Source: Marinobacter goseongensis | GTDB taxonomy: Bacteria; Pseudomonadota; Gammaproteobacteria; Pseudomonadales; Oleiphilaceae | NCBI RefSeq assembly: GCF_023156235.1 | Contig: NZ_JAKZAI010000005.1 | Coordinates: 62,001 to 126,000, forward strand | Length of the DNA stretch: 64,000 nt | Direction: 5' to 3' | Shown: piece by piece, positions 42,406-50,717 of the stretch | Numbering within the stretch: position 1 is the first letter of the stretch | How the letters are laid out: every line of letters starts with the position of its first letter | Translations under genes and position numbers: made by a program | The notes under the pieces: generated by a model | Database searches by the model: none | What the model was told of the DNA's origin: nothing | The model's input: only the letters and a program-made list of their open reading frames with translations

Positions 42406-42882
42406 TCATGAAGCCTTGCGCTCTTCAGCCAGTTTACCCCTGACCTTCATCAGCACCTCACCGTACCGGTTGTCGCCGCGACGGTCCCGGCCACAGCCCC
42501 AGAAGTAATCGAAGTTGCTGTTCTCAACGATATTCCTGTCGCCGGTGTCGAGAAGTTCCTGTGCCAAATGCGGGTACGTACAGCAGCGGGTGTACACGGC
42601 TCGCGTCATGATGGTTTCACGCACCCGCTTCCAGTCCGGCCGCAGGCTTTTATGGCGTTTACGGCCCAGATTTCTTGCTTGCATGGGCGTGGCTGCCATG
42701 CGCACCTGTTCCTGGCGGATTTCATCGGTGAATTTCATGCCCTGAAAATAGTGTTCCACCGTGGGCCAGACCTTGCCTTCCAGCTCAAAGCTGAAAGCCG
42801 CATGGGTGCCCAGCGGATTGTCGGGGTCGGCCCGTGAAATGTACAGATCGTTCTCGCCGCTGTTGGGTGGAAAAAGAGACAT
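42406..42882 (-). CDS. NADAR family protein (YbiA-like)
   Basis: 158 aa. NADAR signatures include YISRADPDNPLGTHAAFSFE, WPTVEHYFQGMKF, ARNLGRKRHKSLRPDW and the C-terminal NFDYFWGCGRDRRGDNRYGE. YbiA members cleave the N-glycosidic bond of riboflavin-pathway intermediates, and related NADAR proteins act on ADP-ribose-derived compounds. Length and motifs fit the single-domain YbiA type, which removes damaged or unused intermediates. No riboflavin or NAD genes are adjacent. Confidence 0.9.
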   Translation of the reverse strand: MSLFPPNSGENDLYISRADPDNPLGTHAAFSFELEGKVWPTVEHYFQGMKFTDEIRQEQVRMAATPMQARNLGRKRHKSLRPDWKRVRETIMTRAVYTRCCTYPHLAQELLDTGDRNIVENSNFDYFWGCGRDRRGDNRYGEVLMKVRGKLAEERKAS

Positions 42883-42946
42883 GGATACAAAACCTCGGAG
42901 TGAAGATAAAGTGGCGCTGGTGTTCAGCTACACGGATTATTACTGA
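42881..42946 (+). CDS. Possible 21-codon leader-like ORF
   Basis: An ATG at 42881 starts a frame of 21 codons that ends VFSYTDYY. AAAGAG lies upstream, but the spacing is short. A hairpin follows 18 bases later (42965-42987). It could be a small peptide, an attenuator leader or chance. It overlaps the start of the divergent NADAR gene by two bases. Confidence 0.2.
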   Translation: MDTKPRSEDKVALVFSYTDYY

Positions 42947-42964
42947 GCCTGAGCCAATGGTCAC

Positions 42965-42987
42965 GTCAGCAGCGGAAACGCGCTGAC
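42965..42987 (+). terminator. Hairpin with short T tail
   Basis: GTCAGC, an 11-base loop and GCTGAC are followed by TTTT. It is the best terminator-like element between the NADAR gene and the 3D-domain gene, although no long gene on this strand ends before it. Confidence 0.35.
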
Positions 42988-43066
42988 TTTTCCGCAGATG
43001 AATCTTTCCTGGTTTTCTTACGTACCTTTTCTGTACAGTTATCGAAAATAAAAGGAAAGTTTCGTT

Positions 43067-43447
43067 ATGCGCACTTTGTTCATCGCCCTGGCAGCCACCA
43101 CTCTTATCGGCTGCAGCGGCGGAAATAGCCAAACCCAGGAAGTTACCGCAACCGCCTATAACTCCGTCACCAGCCAGACCAAGGCCGGCGACCCGGCCCT
43201 GACCGCCTGGGGTGACACCCTCAAGCCGGGCATGAAAGCCATCGCCGTTTCCCGTGATCTGATCGAAGATGGACTGACTCATGGGACCGAAGTGACTATC
43301 GAGGGCATGTCGGGTACGTACATCGTGCGGGACAAGATGAACAAACGCTGGAAAGACAAGATCGACATCTACATGGGTGTGGATGTCAAAGCGGCGAGGG
43401 ACTGGGGTAAACGCACCGTCACCATCTCCTGGAATGAAACCGAATAG
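43067..43447 (+). CDS. 3D-domain lipoprotein
   Basis: 126 aa. The N-terminal signal ends in a lipobox (LIGC, cysteine near residue 20), so it should be lipid-anchored in the periplasm. The rest is a 3D domain (TATAYNSV near the start, AWGDTLKPG, and DKIDIYMG with the three conserved aspartates), a double-psi beta barrel related to MltA and RlpA that is found in peptidoglycan-acting proteins. It probably helps remodel the cell wall. Confidence 0.82.
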   Translation: MRTLFIALAATTLIGCSGGNSQTQEVTATAYNSVTSQTKAGDPALTAWGDTLKPGMKAIAVSRDLIEDGLTHGTEVTIEGMSGTYIVRDKMNKRWKDKIDIYMGVDVKAARDWGKRTVTISWNETE

Positions 43448-43471
43448 CAGGGCGCGGCCCATGCAGGACAA

Positions 43472-44224
43472 TCAGCCCAGCAGGCGCTCCTTGGCTTCAT
43501 TGACGCGCGCTGCAAGATAGTTGCTGCCTCCACGATCCGGATGCATTCTCTGCATCATCCGGCGGTGAGCCTGAATGATCTCCTCGCGGCTGGCACCGGG
43601 TGCGAGCCCGAGGATGTCGAGGGCCTCGCTCTCAGTCAGCGGGCCACCGGCACTGGTGGAACCGCCGTCAGTGCCGCACTGGTCTTCAGGCTCGTCATCC
43701 ACCCGCCAGGAATCCCCGAACCGGCGGTCCAGATAGGTCTCCAGCAGCCGGCCTGAATCCTCATCCTGCTCCCGGCAATAGCGCAGCAGCTCGATAAACT
43801 CCTTCTCGCTGAGCTCTGCCAGCTCTCGCCCCGCCATCGGTCCCTTGAGGACACGGCCACTCATGGTGCCGGAATCATGATCCAGGGTCATAGCGAGGAC
43901 GTCGCTGGACACCTGGGACTGATTCCCGGAACTCGCTGTCGTGCCACCATGGCCCGCACCGCCAACTCGCCCTGTCAACAGCGAAGGCAGCACACGACGC
44001 AACAGCGGATACAGGAACGCCAACAACGCAAACACGAAGTGCAAACGGCCGGTCAGGGCCAGCAGAACTACCAGTCCGATACCCGCCAGTAACGCCAGTT
44101 TGATAACCGCCGGCTTGCGCTGACCGGGCGGCTGGCTGCGCAGCCATGCCCAGGCAACAATCGACGCTCCAATCACCAGTAGTGTCAGTGGCACTCGGAT
44201 ACCCCGGGCGGATCCGCCCAACAA
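43472..44224 (-). CDS. Membrane J-domain protein
   Basis: 250 aa. Two or three N-terminal helices (about 10-75) and a linker precede a C-terminal J domain (about 200-250, ILGLAPGASREEIIQAHRRM then MQRMHPDRGGS with the HPD tripeptide). The layout resembles Pam18/DjlA-like anchored J proteins that recruit DnaK to the membrane. A 38-base gap separates its start from the VWA gene downstream end, so the pair could be co-transcribed. Confidence 0.85.
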   Translation of the reverse strand: MLGGSARGIRVPLTLLVIGASIVAWAWLRSQPPGQRKPAVIKLALLAGIGLVVLLALTGRLHFVFALLAFLYPLLRRVLPSLLTGRVGGAGHGGTTASSGNQSQVSSDVLAMTLDHDSGTMSGRVLKGPMAGRELAELSEKEFIELLRYCREQDEDSGRLLETYLDRRFGDSWRVDDEPEDQCGTDGGSTSAGGPLTESEALDILGLAPGASREEIIQAHRRMMQRMHPDRGGSNYLAARVNEAKERLLG

Positions 44225-44262
44225 TGAATTGACGTTTGTCTGCTTTTAACCACCCGCACGCG

Positions 44263-44958
44263 CTACCGGATTTGTCGGGTCAGGCGCTTCACTTCCTCGG
44301 AACTGCGGCTGGAAAAATCCCCAAGCGCCTTGGTGCCTCCGGAAGCATAGACCGCCACTGCCGCCATAAGATCCCTGAGAACCTGTGGGCTGGCGCGATC
44401 AAAGGGTGCGTAGGCGCCACCCGACAGTTTGCTTACCTGTTTGAACACCGCCCGGGCATGGGCATCGTTGCCCTCATGAAACATGAACACCGGGGTTCGC
44501 AGCATGCCCAGCTCGCCAGCTGTGTGGCAAAGATCGTCCACCGGTTCCTCGCAACAATCGCCAATAAACACCACGGCTTTCACCGCCTCGGCCCGGGTCT
44601 CCTTGACGGCGTGGGCCAACACCCGGCTGATCTGGGTGCGACCACCCAGGCAGGACACCCTGTTCATCAGCGTCAGCAACTGACCGGTTTCCGTCACAAA
44701 ACCTGTGGCCTTGAACTCGCCAAAGCCCCGATAGTAACAAAGCTGAATGGCCAGGCCGCCCAGATCCCGAGTCGCCATAAACAGTTCACTTTGCAAATGA
44801 CAGGCCTGATCCCAGGTGGCTTCACGACTGGCGGTGGCGTCCAGAGCGAAAATCAGCCGGCCCTGCCCGCCACTGTGCGTCGGCAGCGTGCGAACCTGAT
44901 GGATAAACTCGTCGATGGATTGCTTATCGGATCTGGGGCGTAGCTCTTTATCGGACAT
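44263..44958 (-). CDS. VWA-like domain protein
   Basis: 231 aa cytoplasmic protein. A vWA-type fold is indicated by LIFALDATASREATWDQACH near residue 37, a metal-ion-site-like DxTxS arrangement, and VVFIGDCCEEPVDDLCHTAG near 130. VWA proteins often assemble or load partner complexes. It lies upstream of the J-domain gene on the same strand. The MSDKELRPRS start is preferred to a longer frame that runs into an unlikely upstream region. Confidence 0.75.
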   Translation of the reverse strand: MSDKELRPRSDKQSIDEFIHQVRTLPTHSGGQGRLIFALDATASREATWDQACHLQSELFMATRDLGGLAIQLCYYRGFGEFKATGFVTETGQLLTLMNRVSCLGGRTQISRVLAHAVKETRAEAVKAVVFIGDCCEEPVDDLCHTAGELGMLRTPVFMFHEGNDAHARAVFKQVSKLSGGAYAPFDRASPQVLRDLMAAVAVYASGGTKALGDFSSRSSEEVKRLTRQIR

Positions 44959-45172
44959 AAGACTCTGGAAACCGCCTGCGCTGCAACACTGATCGTATAA
45001 TCGTAGGGTAAAGACACCCCAATTCACAGGTTTAAACGGCTCCGGTAACGACAGCAAATCCGCATAAACTATCCCGAAAAGCGACGCAAATCACGGTGGC
45101 GGTGAACCAAAACGCCATTTGCGGCCTACACTGCTAACCTGCTCATTATTTCGATGCGAACGGAGTTTCTGC

Positions 45173-45841
45173 ATGATTACAGTTCATCACCTCAACAATT
45201 CCCGCTCACAACGCGTTCTCTGGCTGCTGGAAGAGCTGGGCGTGCCTTACAAGATCCAGCGTTACGAGCGTGATCCCAAAACCATGCTGGCACCGGCAAG
45301 CCTCAAAAAGATCCACCCGCTGGGTAAATCGCCGGTCATCACGGACGGTGACTTGGTGGTGGCTGAATCCGGCGCCATTGTTGAATACCTGGCCCACACC
45401 TACGGCAAAGACACCATGCTGCCTGAGAGTGGCGGCCAGGCGTGGCTGGATTACACCTATTGGTTGCATTACGCCGAGGGCTCACTGATGCCACCGCTGG
45501 TGATGCGCCTGGTCTTCGAGAAGGTCAAAACCAGCCCGATGCCGTTCTTCATAAAGCCTGTGGCAAAAGGCATCTCAGACAAAACTAATGAGATCTTCAT
45601 CGGCCCGATGATCAAAACCCACCTGGACTTTGTTGAAGCCCACCTGACGAAAAACACCTGGTTTCTCGGAGACAACCTCAGCGCCGCGGATATCCAGATG
45701 AGTTTTCCGCTGGAAGCGTCCGTGGCGCGGGGCATCGTCGGCGAGCACCGGCCCCACATCAATGCCTGGGTGCAACGCGTGCACGCCCGGCCGGCGTATC
45801 AACAGGCGCTGGAAAAGGGCGGGAAATACGATTTCGCCTGA
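45173..45841 (+). CDS. Glutathione S-transferase family protein
   Basis: 222 aa. The thioredoxin-like N-domain (MITVHHLNNSRSQRVLWLLE, then HPLGKSPVITDGD and VVAESGAIVEYLAHTYG) is followed by an all-helical C-domain (about 90-215). A serine in NSRSQR probably activates glutathione, as in beta and nu-like bacterial GSTs. It would conjugate glutathione to electrophiles or bind hydrophobic ligands. The gene converges with the deaminase gene 10 bases later. Confidence 0.9.
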   Translation: MITVHHLNNSRSQRVLWLLEELGVPYKIQRYERDPKTMLAPASLKKIHPLGKSPVITDGDLVVAESGAIVEYLAHTYGKDTMLPESGGQAWLDYTYWLHYAEGSLMPPLVMRLVFEKVKTSPMPFFIKPVAKGISDKTNEIFIGPMIKTHLDFVEAHLTKNTWFLGDNLSAADIQMSFPLEASVARGIVGEHRPHINAWVQRVHARPAYQQALEKGGKYDFA

Positions 45842-45851
45842 ACGGCGACCA

Positions 45852-46433
45852 TCAGTTTTTTGACCTGTGCAGGGCGCTGACGCCCTGCCAATCCTCCAGA
45901 TCCTGCTCGGGTTTTTCAGAGCGAAAGCGGGCATAGAGCGCAACACCCCGTGCATCCTCGAGAATATCCACCCGAATGCCCCTCTCTTCCAACGCCGCTT
46001 CGGTGCCGGAGGCATTCGTTACATCACCTACCACAACGCGGCTGAATCCTCGCATTGCAAGCAGCGTGGCGCACACCTCACAGGGGCTAAGGCTGGTGTA
46101 GAGCGTGGTCTGGCTGAAATCAAGCCGGCCTGCGTCACGAATGGCAGACGTCTCGCCGTGGTTGTAGGGATGGTTCTCCTGAACCAGCGTGTTGTGCCCC
46201 TTACCCACAATCCTGCCGGTGGCATTATCCACAATCACAGCACCAATGGGGCAGCCGCCCTCGTTGTAGCTCTTCTGCGCCAGCAACACCGCGATGCGCA
46301 TGCGGTCTGCATCCGTCAACGCCTGTGCGAATTCGTCACCCATAAGAACGGGCAGGCTTCGGGTTGGCATATGGGCAATGGCCGTCAAGGCCTGTTCGTT
46401 TGCCTCGGACTGTTGATTCAGGAGCGGTTTCAT
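45852..46433 (-). CDS. Cytosine deaminase, fungal Fcy1-like fold
   Basis: 193 aa. The zinc deaminase motifs are HGETSAIRD (catalytic glutamate) and PCEVC. The sequence matches yeast Fcy1 beyond these motifs: EGGCPIGAVIVDN, GKGHNTLVQE, TTLYTSLSPCEVC and the C-terminal RFRSEKPEQDLEDWQG. Fcy1 converts cytosine to uracil; related bacterial proteins may be guanine or other base deaminases, so the substrate is inferred. An N-terminal extension of about 35 residues is absent from the yeast enzyme. Confidence 0.75.
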   Translation of the reverse strand: MKPLLNQQSEANEQALTAIAHMPTRSLPVLMGDEFAQALTDADRMRIAVLLAQKSYNEGGCPIGAVIVDNATGRIVGKGHNTLVQENHPYNHGETSAIRDAGRLDFSQTTLYTSLSPCEVCATLLAMRGFSRVVVGDVTNASGTEAALEERGIRVDILEDARGVALYARFRSEKPEQDLEDWQGVSALHRSKN

Positions 46434-46551
46434 AGGGATCTGGCGGAATCCTTGATGGGATCATGAATGAATGGGCGGCCAGTGGTTCAGTTGCGGATCA
46501 GCCGCCCCTGTGGCCCACTGTCAATCAGCATACAACAAAGGACAGCGCGCT

Positions 46552-47145
46552 GTGATAACCCACTCCTGGGCCAGAACCCTGCGCCCCCAAAAGCTGCCGT
46601 TCCGGCGCCGTCTGACGCGAGCCTCAGTGGCGTTGATCTATCGCAAAGCGGATGACGGCGGCGTCGAATTGATGTTTATCCAGCGGGCCCGCCGGCAAGG
46701 CGACCCCTGGTCCGGCGACATGGGCTTTCCGGGTGGGCGCATGCAACCGGAAGACGCCACACCCCGTGCGGCCGCTGAGCGGGAAACGCTCGAAGAAACC
46801 GGCGTCGATCTCCTGCGCCATGGCCGCTTTCAGGCCCGGCTCTCGGACCTGATCACCCGCCATCATAGCCGCTGGCGCCCCATGGTCGTCACACCCTACG
46901 TGTATCAATGGCATGGCACGCAGCCGGTCACGCTGAATCATGAAGTGGAACAAATAGTGTGGGTTCCACTGGACTACCTCGCCGCCCGAGAAAACCAGAG
47001 CAGGCTGCCCTGGCGCACGCCCGTAGGCACTCTGAGCCTGCCTTGTTGCCGCTACCAGGATTACTGCATCTGGGGCCTGAGCTACAGCATGTTGCAGGAG
47101 CTGCTTGTGCTGGGCGCAAGCGCCGTCGCGATTACTCCACCGTGA
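46552..47145 (+). CDS. NUDIX hydrolase, CoA pyrophosphatase-like
   Basis: 197 aa. The NUDIX box is GFPGGRMQPEDATPRAAA followed by ERETLEETGV, and the segment before it (MFIQRARRQGDPWSGDMGFP) resembles the NudL/UPF0035 CoA pyrophosphatase motif. It would split CoA or a related dinucleotide to a phosphopantetheine and an adenosine phosphate. A GTG start at 46552 is chosen since AAAGGA precedes it at 9 bases; the frame is open upstream. The end overlaps the DUF4399 gene by 14 bases. Confidence 0.82.
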   Translation: MITHSWARTLRPQKLPFRRRLTRASVALIYRKADDGGVELMFIQRARRQGDPWSGDMGFPGGRMQPEDATPRAAAERETLEETGVDLLRHGRFQARLSDLITRHHSRWRPMVVTPYVYQWHGTQPVTLNHEVEQIVWVPLDYLAARENQSRLPWRTPVGTLSLPCCRYQDYCIWGLSYSMLQELLVLGASAVAITPP

Positions 47146-47566
47146 TGGTGATTTGCTCAGACATCACCGGCGGCTCATGGGGTACGTGCAGGTGGTCTCC
47201 CACCAGCAATTTCAGTGTATGCTCACCGGGCGACAATTCCAGGGTGGTCTGGGTTTGTCCACCGCCAAAGTGAATATGGCGGTCATCCGCCGGCACCGGC
47301 TGGTTCATGGCGGGCAGATCGTCGACATCCACAAGCAGGTGATGATGGCCGGTGCTACCGCGCTCCACACCCGCCGGAGCCACGCCCAGCCCCTCCAGAC
47401 CAAACCTCACCGTTACTGGCGAACTGACAGTTTGCCCATCCATTGGTGAAACAAAATACACCGCTGCGCCGTCAGGCGCGGGCGTTGCGCCATGGGCAGC
47501 GGAAACCATTGAAACTGCCAGCACGGAGTAAAGGAAGAAACGTTGTGTGTTGGTGATCATATTCAT
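47132..47566 (-). CDS. DUF4399 periplasmic protein
   Basis: 144 aa with a signal peptide (about 1-26, cut near AHGATP). The DUF4399 body contains VYFVSPMDGQTVSSPVTVRF, the histidine-rich TGHHHLLVD, DRHIHFGGGQ and LLVGDHLHVPHEPPVMS. The clustered histidines suggest metal binding, but no function is proven. The start follows AAGGAAAGGG. Confidence 0.85.
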   Translation of the reverse strand: MNMITNTQRFFLYSVLAVSMVSAAHGATPAPDGAAVYFVSPMDGQTVSSPVTVRFGLEGLGVAPAGVERGSTGHHHLLVDVDDLPAMNQPVPADDRHIHFGGGQTQTTLELSPGEHTLKLLVGDHLHVPHEPPVMSEQITITVE

Positions 47567-47743
47567 GACCCTTTCCTTGAGTGAGGGAACCGTTCCACAA
47601 GGGTAGGACACATTTTACGATCTTGCCGAATATTGGCATCGTCGCTTGCCGGGGCGCAGATGGGCAGCAGCAGCGGGTTTGGAAAGGGAGAGAGCTGGCG
47701 CTCAGAGAAGGGATTCAGGCTTAGCGGTGGGTCGGTGAGAACA

Positions 47744-47760
47744 GGGGCATTATCTGCCCC
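47744..47760 (-). terminator. Terminator-like hairpin
   Basis: GGGGCA, a 5-base loop and TGCCCC. It lies just after the stop of the small gene at 47776-47937 in its transcription direction. No strong T run follows. Confidence 0.4.
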
Positions 47761-47775
47761 CGGGCACCGGCTACA

Positions 47776-47937
47776 TCAATTGCTTTTCAGGTTGATCTGC
47801 TTCGAACCTGTAGAGGCGAATTGTCCACTTTTACCTTTGCCAACGTACTCAACAACGCCTCCAGCCTTTAAAAACGCTGCGGTTTGCTCTTCGATCGTGG
47901 CGGTTGTTAACGTCGCTTTTGCGGGTTTCTTGCTCAT
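47776..47937 (-). CDS. Small basic protein, unknown
   Basis: 53 aa, MSKKPAKATLTTATIEEQTA then AAFLKAGGVVEYVGKGKSGQ and a C-terminal lysine-rich tail. The strand-turn VVEYVGKGKSG could be a small nucleic-acid-binding hairpin, but the family is not recognised. A strong AGGGGA sits before the ATG, and a hairpin follows the stop, which together argue that it is a real gene. Confidence 0.65.
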   Translation of the reverse strand: MSKKPAKATLTTATIEEQTAAFLKAGGVVEYVGKGKSGQFASTGSKQINLKSN

Positions 47938-48089
47938 GGTAGTCCCCTGGTTGCATGCCGGCTTGCTCGCCAACAACAGTTGGCCAGTATAGCTGAAACC
48001 GGGAAACATTGCTGGAGTATGTGGCCGCACCGGTCCATTTTGCGGTTTAATGCGGCAGACACCCATTTGCCTGCAGATGCTCCCTCACT

Positions 48090-49052
48090 ATGCGCACTGT
48101 CACATCGCCCGAGCAAACCATCTCCGAAGCCGAGATCGAGCATGCTGTCCGCGAGGGCATCAGACGCTACTTCGACGACTGTCGGGCACGGGTGCCGACG
48201 TTTATCGATCGCCACTTCCATTACCCCGGCGCCATCACCACCAACCGCAGGGCGTTGGGTTGGGACATGTTGCGGGCACCGATCAATCTGCTGTGGGCAC
48301 CCATATATGCCCTGGCCTGCCTGACGAAGATTCTGCTGCCACGACGAACAGGTCTCATATGGCTGCACAGCCTGGCTGATCGTGTGCCGGCTGGGTTCAC
48401 CACCCGGGTACAGCATCACATCTCGCAGCTGATCCTCGTGGAGTTGCTGAACAATGGTCAGGAGAGCCCGCTCATTGAGCGCTACCTGGTTGAGGCCCTG
48501 GAGGCCGTCTATGACCGCCACAATTGCGAGTCAATCGACCACCAGAAGTTCAGCGAGCTGGTACACCCTCTGATCGCAGACACCCTCAGCCAGTACCGGG
48601 TGACTCGAACGGCCGCGGCCGATATCACCAACAGTATTGGCTGCACCGTGCTTGGCGCGTTCGCGTTCCAGAAATTCACCCCCGGCGGCATTGGGCTCGG
48701 AGTGGTGCTTGCCTCCATGGTGGCGAAGACGCTGGCTGCCAGAGACTTTATCCTGGGCGAAACTATCGGCGGATGGTACTACAGCGTATTCCCACCGGAA
48801 CCTTCACTGGCAACAACCGCCAGCGTTATGGTCGCGGTGATGGCAGCCCTGGCAGCGTTTGCGGCCTTATCCGGTGTGATTTTCGATCCCGTTCAGGCGG
48901 CGATCGGTCTGCATCGCCGGCGCCTGCACAAACTTCTGGATCACCTTCAGCAAGACGTGACACTGAGCACCCAAAACAGCTTTCGGCCAAAGGATCAGTT
49001 CGTAGCGCGGATTCTGGATACGTTCGATATGGTCCGATCAGGTTTTTTGTAG
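48090..49052 (+). CDS. DUF6635-like membrane protein
   Basis: 320 aa. A helical N-terminal part (SEAEIEHAVREGIRRYFDDC, YPGAITTNRRALGWDMLRAP) includes one hydrophobic helix near 70-85. Two more follow near 195-220 (CTVLGAFAFQKFTPGG) and 245-270. The pattern resembles proteins assigned to DUF6635, but I am not sure of that name. There is no signal peptide; the C-terminal helix (RRRLHKLLDHLQQDV) is cytoplasmic. Confidence 0.6.
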   Translation: MRTVTSPEQTISEAEIEHAVREGIRRYFDDCRARVPTFIDRHFHYPGAITTNRRALGWDMLRAPINLLWAPIYALACLTKILLPRRTGLIWLHSLADRVPAGFTTRVQHHISQLILVELLNNGQESPLIERYLVEALEAVYDRHNCESIDHQKFSELVHPLIADTLSQYRVTRTAAADITNSIGCTVLGAFAFQKFTPGGIGLGVVLASMVAKTLAARDFILGETIGGWYYSVFPPEPSLATTASVMVAVMAALAAFAALSGVIFDPVQAAIGLHRRRLHKLLDHLQQDVTLSTQNSFRPKDQFVARILDTFDMVRSGFL

Positions 49053-49222
49053 GGCAAGAACAACGCAGGAGAGCCCACTGGAACGTTTCACCTGAACCAA
49101 CTGTAATTGTCGAACAACTCGTTGTGTGGCACGTTGAGAGGTGCAGTTACGTAATAGCGAAATGACTTGCTGCTATTGCGGTATTCAGTTCGACTCAAAT
49201 TCACGGAAAAAGGATGACCGAG

Positions 49223-49414
49223 ATGAACAACGATACTCTGGAAGGTAACTGGAAGCAGCTCAAAGGCAAAGTAAGAGAACACTGGGGCAAGCTGACCGAC
49301 GACGACGTCGAGGAAATCGCGGGCCGCAAAGATCACTTTATTGGCAAAATTCAGGAAAAGTACGGCCTCAAGAAAGACGAGGCAGAGAAAGAGTGGGACA
49401 AACTCACTAAATAA
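49223..49414 (+). CDS. CsbD family stress protein
   Basis: 63 aa, very similar to E. coli YjbJ: MNNDTLEGNWKQLKGKVREH, WGKLTDDDVEEIAGRKDHFI, KIQEKYGLKKDEAEKEWDKL. Small, charged and helical CsbD proteins are induced by general stress in several bacteria, but their molecular role is unknown. The ATG at 49223 is taken because AAAGGA lies 8 bases before it and it matches the family start; an ATG at 49214 would sit on top of that site. Confidence 0.92.
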   Translation: MNNDTLEGNWKQLKGKVREHWGKLTDDDVEEIAGRKDHFIGKIQEKYGLKKDEAEKEWDKLTK

Positions 49415-49421
49415 ACCTTGC

Positions 49422-49458
49422 CGGAGCCAGGGATACGGCTTCGTTTTTGTATCCCTGG
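49422..49458 (+). terminator. Terminator after csbD with an alternative longer hairpin
   Basis: CGGAGCC and GGCTTCG form a 7-bp stem (49422-49428 with 49437-49443; one G-T pair) followed by TTTTT. The sequence also holds a longer perfect 10-bp stem, CCAGGGATAC (49427-49436) with GTATCCCTGG (49449-49458), that excludes the first. Confidence 0.55.
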
Positions 49459-49542
49459 TGCGTCGCAACCAGCAGACCCTCCGAAACCCGCCTCACCAAC
49501 CAGGCGCACCAAGACGGCAGCCAGTGAGATTGGGCCCCCTGA

Positions 49543-49998
49543 TCAAATGTCCTCGACAACCTTGCCGACCTTCTGCTCTGCGTTCTGCAAAGCGTCGGAG
49601 AGTTTGTCGAAGACATCGTTAAAGCCTTCCTTCATGGACTCCCAGGTGAAATCGGCGCTGTCCTCCATGCGCTCGTGCCATTCAGTGATCCGGGCCCGTT
49701 CCCGGTGCAGGGACGCCAGCGCAGTCTGCGCCTGGGCGCGGGCGATCTTGTCGGCCTCCTGCCAGTCGGTCTCCAGGCGGTCTTCCAGGGTCGCGATACG
49801 GTCATCAATGGCGCCGAGCACGTCCTTGATGTCAGTCATCAACCGTTCCCGACGTTCGGCGCTAAAATCCGCCAGCTCCTCATCGAGCTGTTGCATTTGC
49901 TCGCGCAAGGACTCCACCGCCATTTCGCTGTCATCTTTGGCGGCCTGTGCCAGTGGCATCATCAGGACCAGTAGCAGAGCACTGGCCAGCAATCGCAT
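49543..49998 (-). CDS. Periplasmic coiled-coil protein, unknown
   Basis: 151 aa with a signal peptide (MRLLASALLLVLMMPLAQA). Almost all of the mature part is charged helix with heptads (EMAVESLREQMQQLDEELAD, RIATLEDRLETDWQEADKIA, ARAQAQTALASLHRERARI). It probably forms an extended coiled coil in the periplasm. It has the general look of proteins annotated as sll1863-type stress proteins, but that link is only a guess. Confidence 0.7.
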   Translation of the reverse strand: MRLLASALLLVLMMPLAQAAKDDSEMAVESLREQMQQLDEELADFSAERRERLMTDIKDVLGAIDDRIATLEDRLETDWQEADKIARAQAQTALASLHRERARITEWHERMEDSADFTWESMKEGFNDVFDKLSDALQNAEQKVGKVVEDI

Positions 49999-50096
49999 CG
50001 GAGTTATCAAAACCGGGTACCTCTTCTGGATCAACATTTACGTCCCATGTACGATGATACCAATCGGAAGCCTTCTCCGCATGGAGACATGACGTA

Positions 50097-50717
50097 ATGG
50101 TCACCAACCTGCCCTTTTCCCAAGCTTGTGAGAACAACAAATCGCCGATCCTCGAGAAGCTCCGTGAGATCTTCGACACCCCGGGCATCGTTCTCGAAGT
50201 GGGCACCGGCACCGGCCAGCACGCCGTGCATTTCGCCACCGCCATGCCTCACGTACAGTGGCAACCGACCGACCATCCCGACGCGGCGGGAACCTGTCGT
50301 CCCCGGCTGGCGCAGGCGTCGTTGCCCAACATCCTGCCAGTGATCGACCTCGACGTCGGCTCGGCCCAATGGCCTGTTGAGGCCTTTACCTGGGCCTTCT
50401 CAGCCAACACTGCCCACATCATGTCGTGGCCGGAAGTGGAACAGATGTTTCGAGGTATTGATGAACGCCTGTCAAAAAACGGTGCATTCTGCCTGTACGG
50501 TCCGTTCAACCACCAGGGCCGGTTCTCCAGTGACAGCAACCGACAGTTTGATCAGCACCTGCGGGCCCGCGCCGCCCACATGGGCATCAGGGATCTGGAG
50601 GACCTCTGCGCGCTGGCGGGGACGGTGGGCCTTACACTGGCGGAGAATTACGCCATGCCGGCAAACAACCGGTTACTGGTGTTCAAACCAATCCGTTCGA
50701 CTGGAGCCACTGGCTGA
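50097..50717 (+). CDS. DUF938 methyltransferase-like protein
   Basis: 206 aa. DUF938 shows a class I SAM-dependent methyltransferase fold: NNKSPILEKL at the N-terminus, the glycine-rich loop VLEVGTGTGQHAVHFA, and SANTAHIMSWPEVEQMF near 105. Substrate unknown. The 3' end overlaps the convergent trxC gene by 35 bases. Confidence 0.88.
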   Translation: MVTNLPFSQACENNKSPILEKLREIFDTPGIVLEVGTGTGQHAVHFATAMPHVQWQPTDHPDAAGTCRPRLAQASLPNILPVIDLDVGSAQWPVEAFTWAFSANTAHIMSWPEVEQMFRGIDERLSKNGAFCLYGPFNHQGRFSSDSNRQFDQHLRARAAHMGIRDLEDLCALAGTVGLTLAENYAMPANNRLLVFKPIRSTGATG

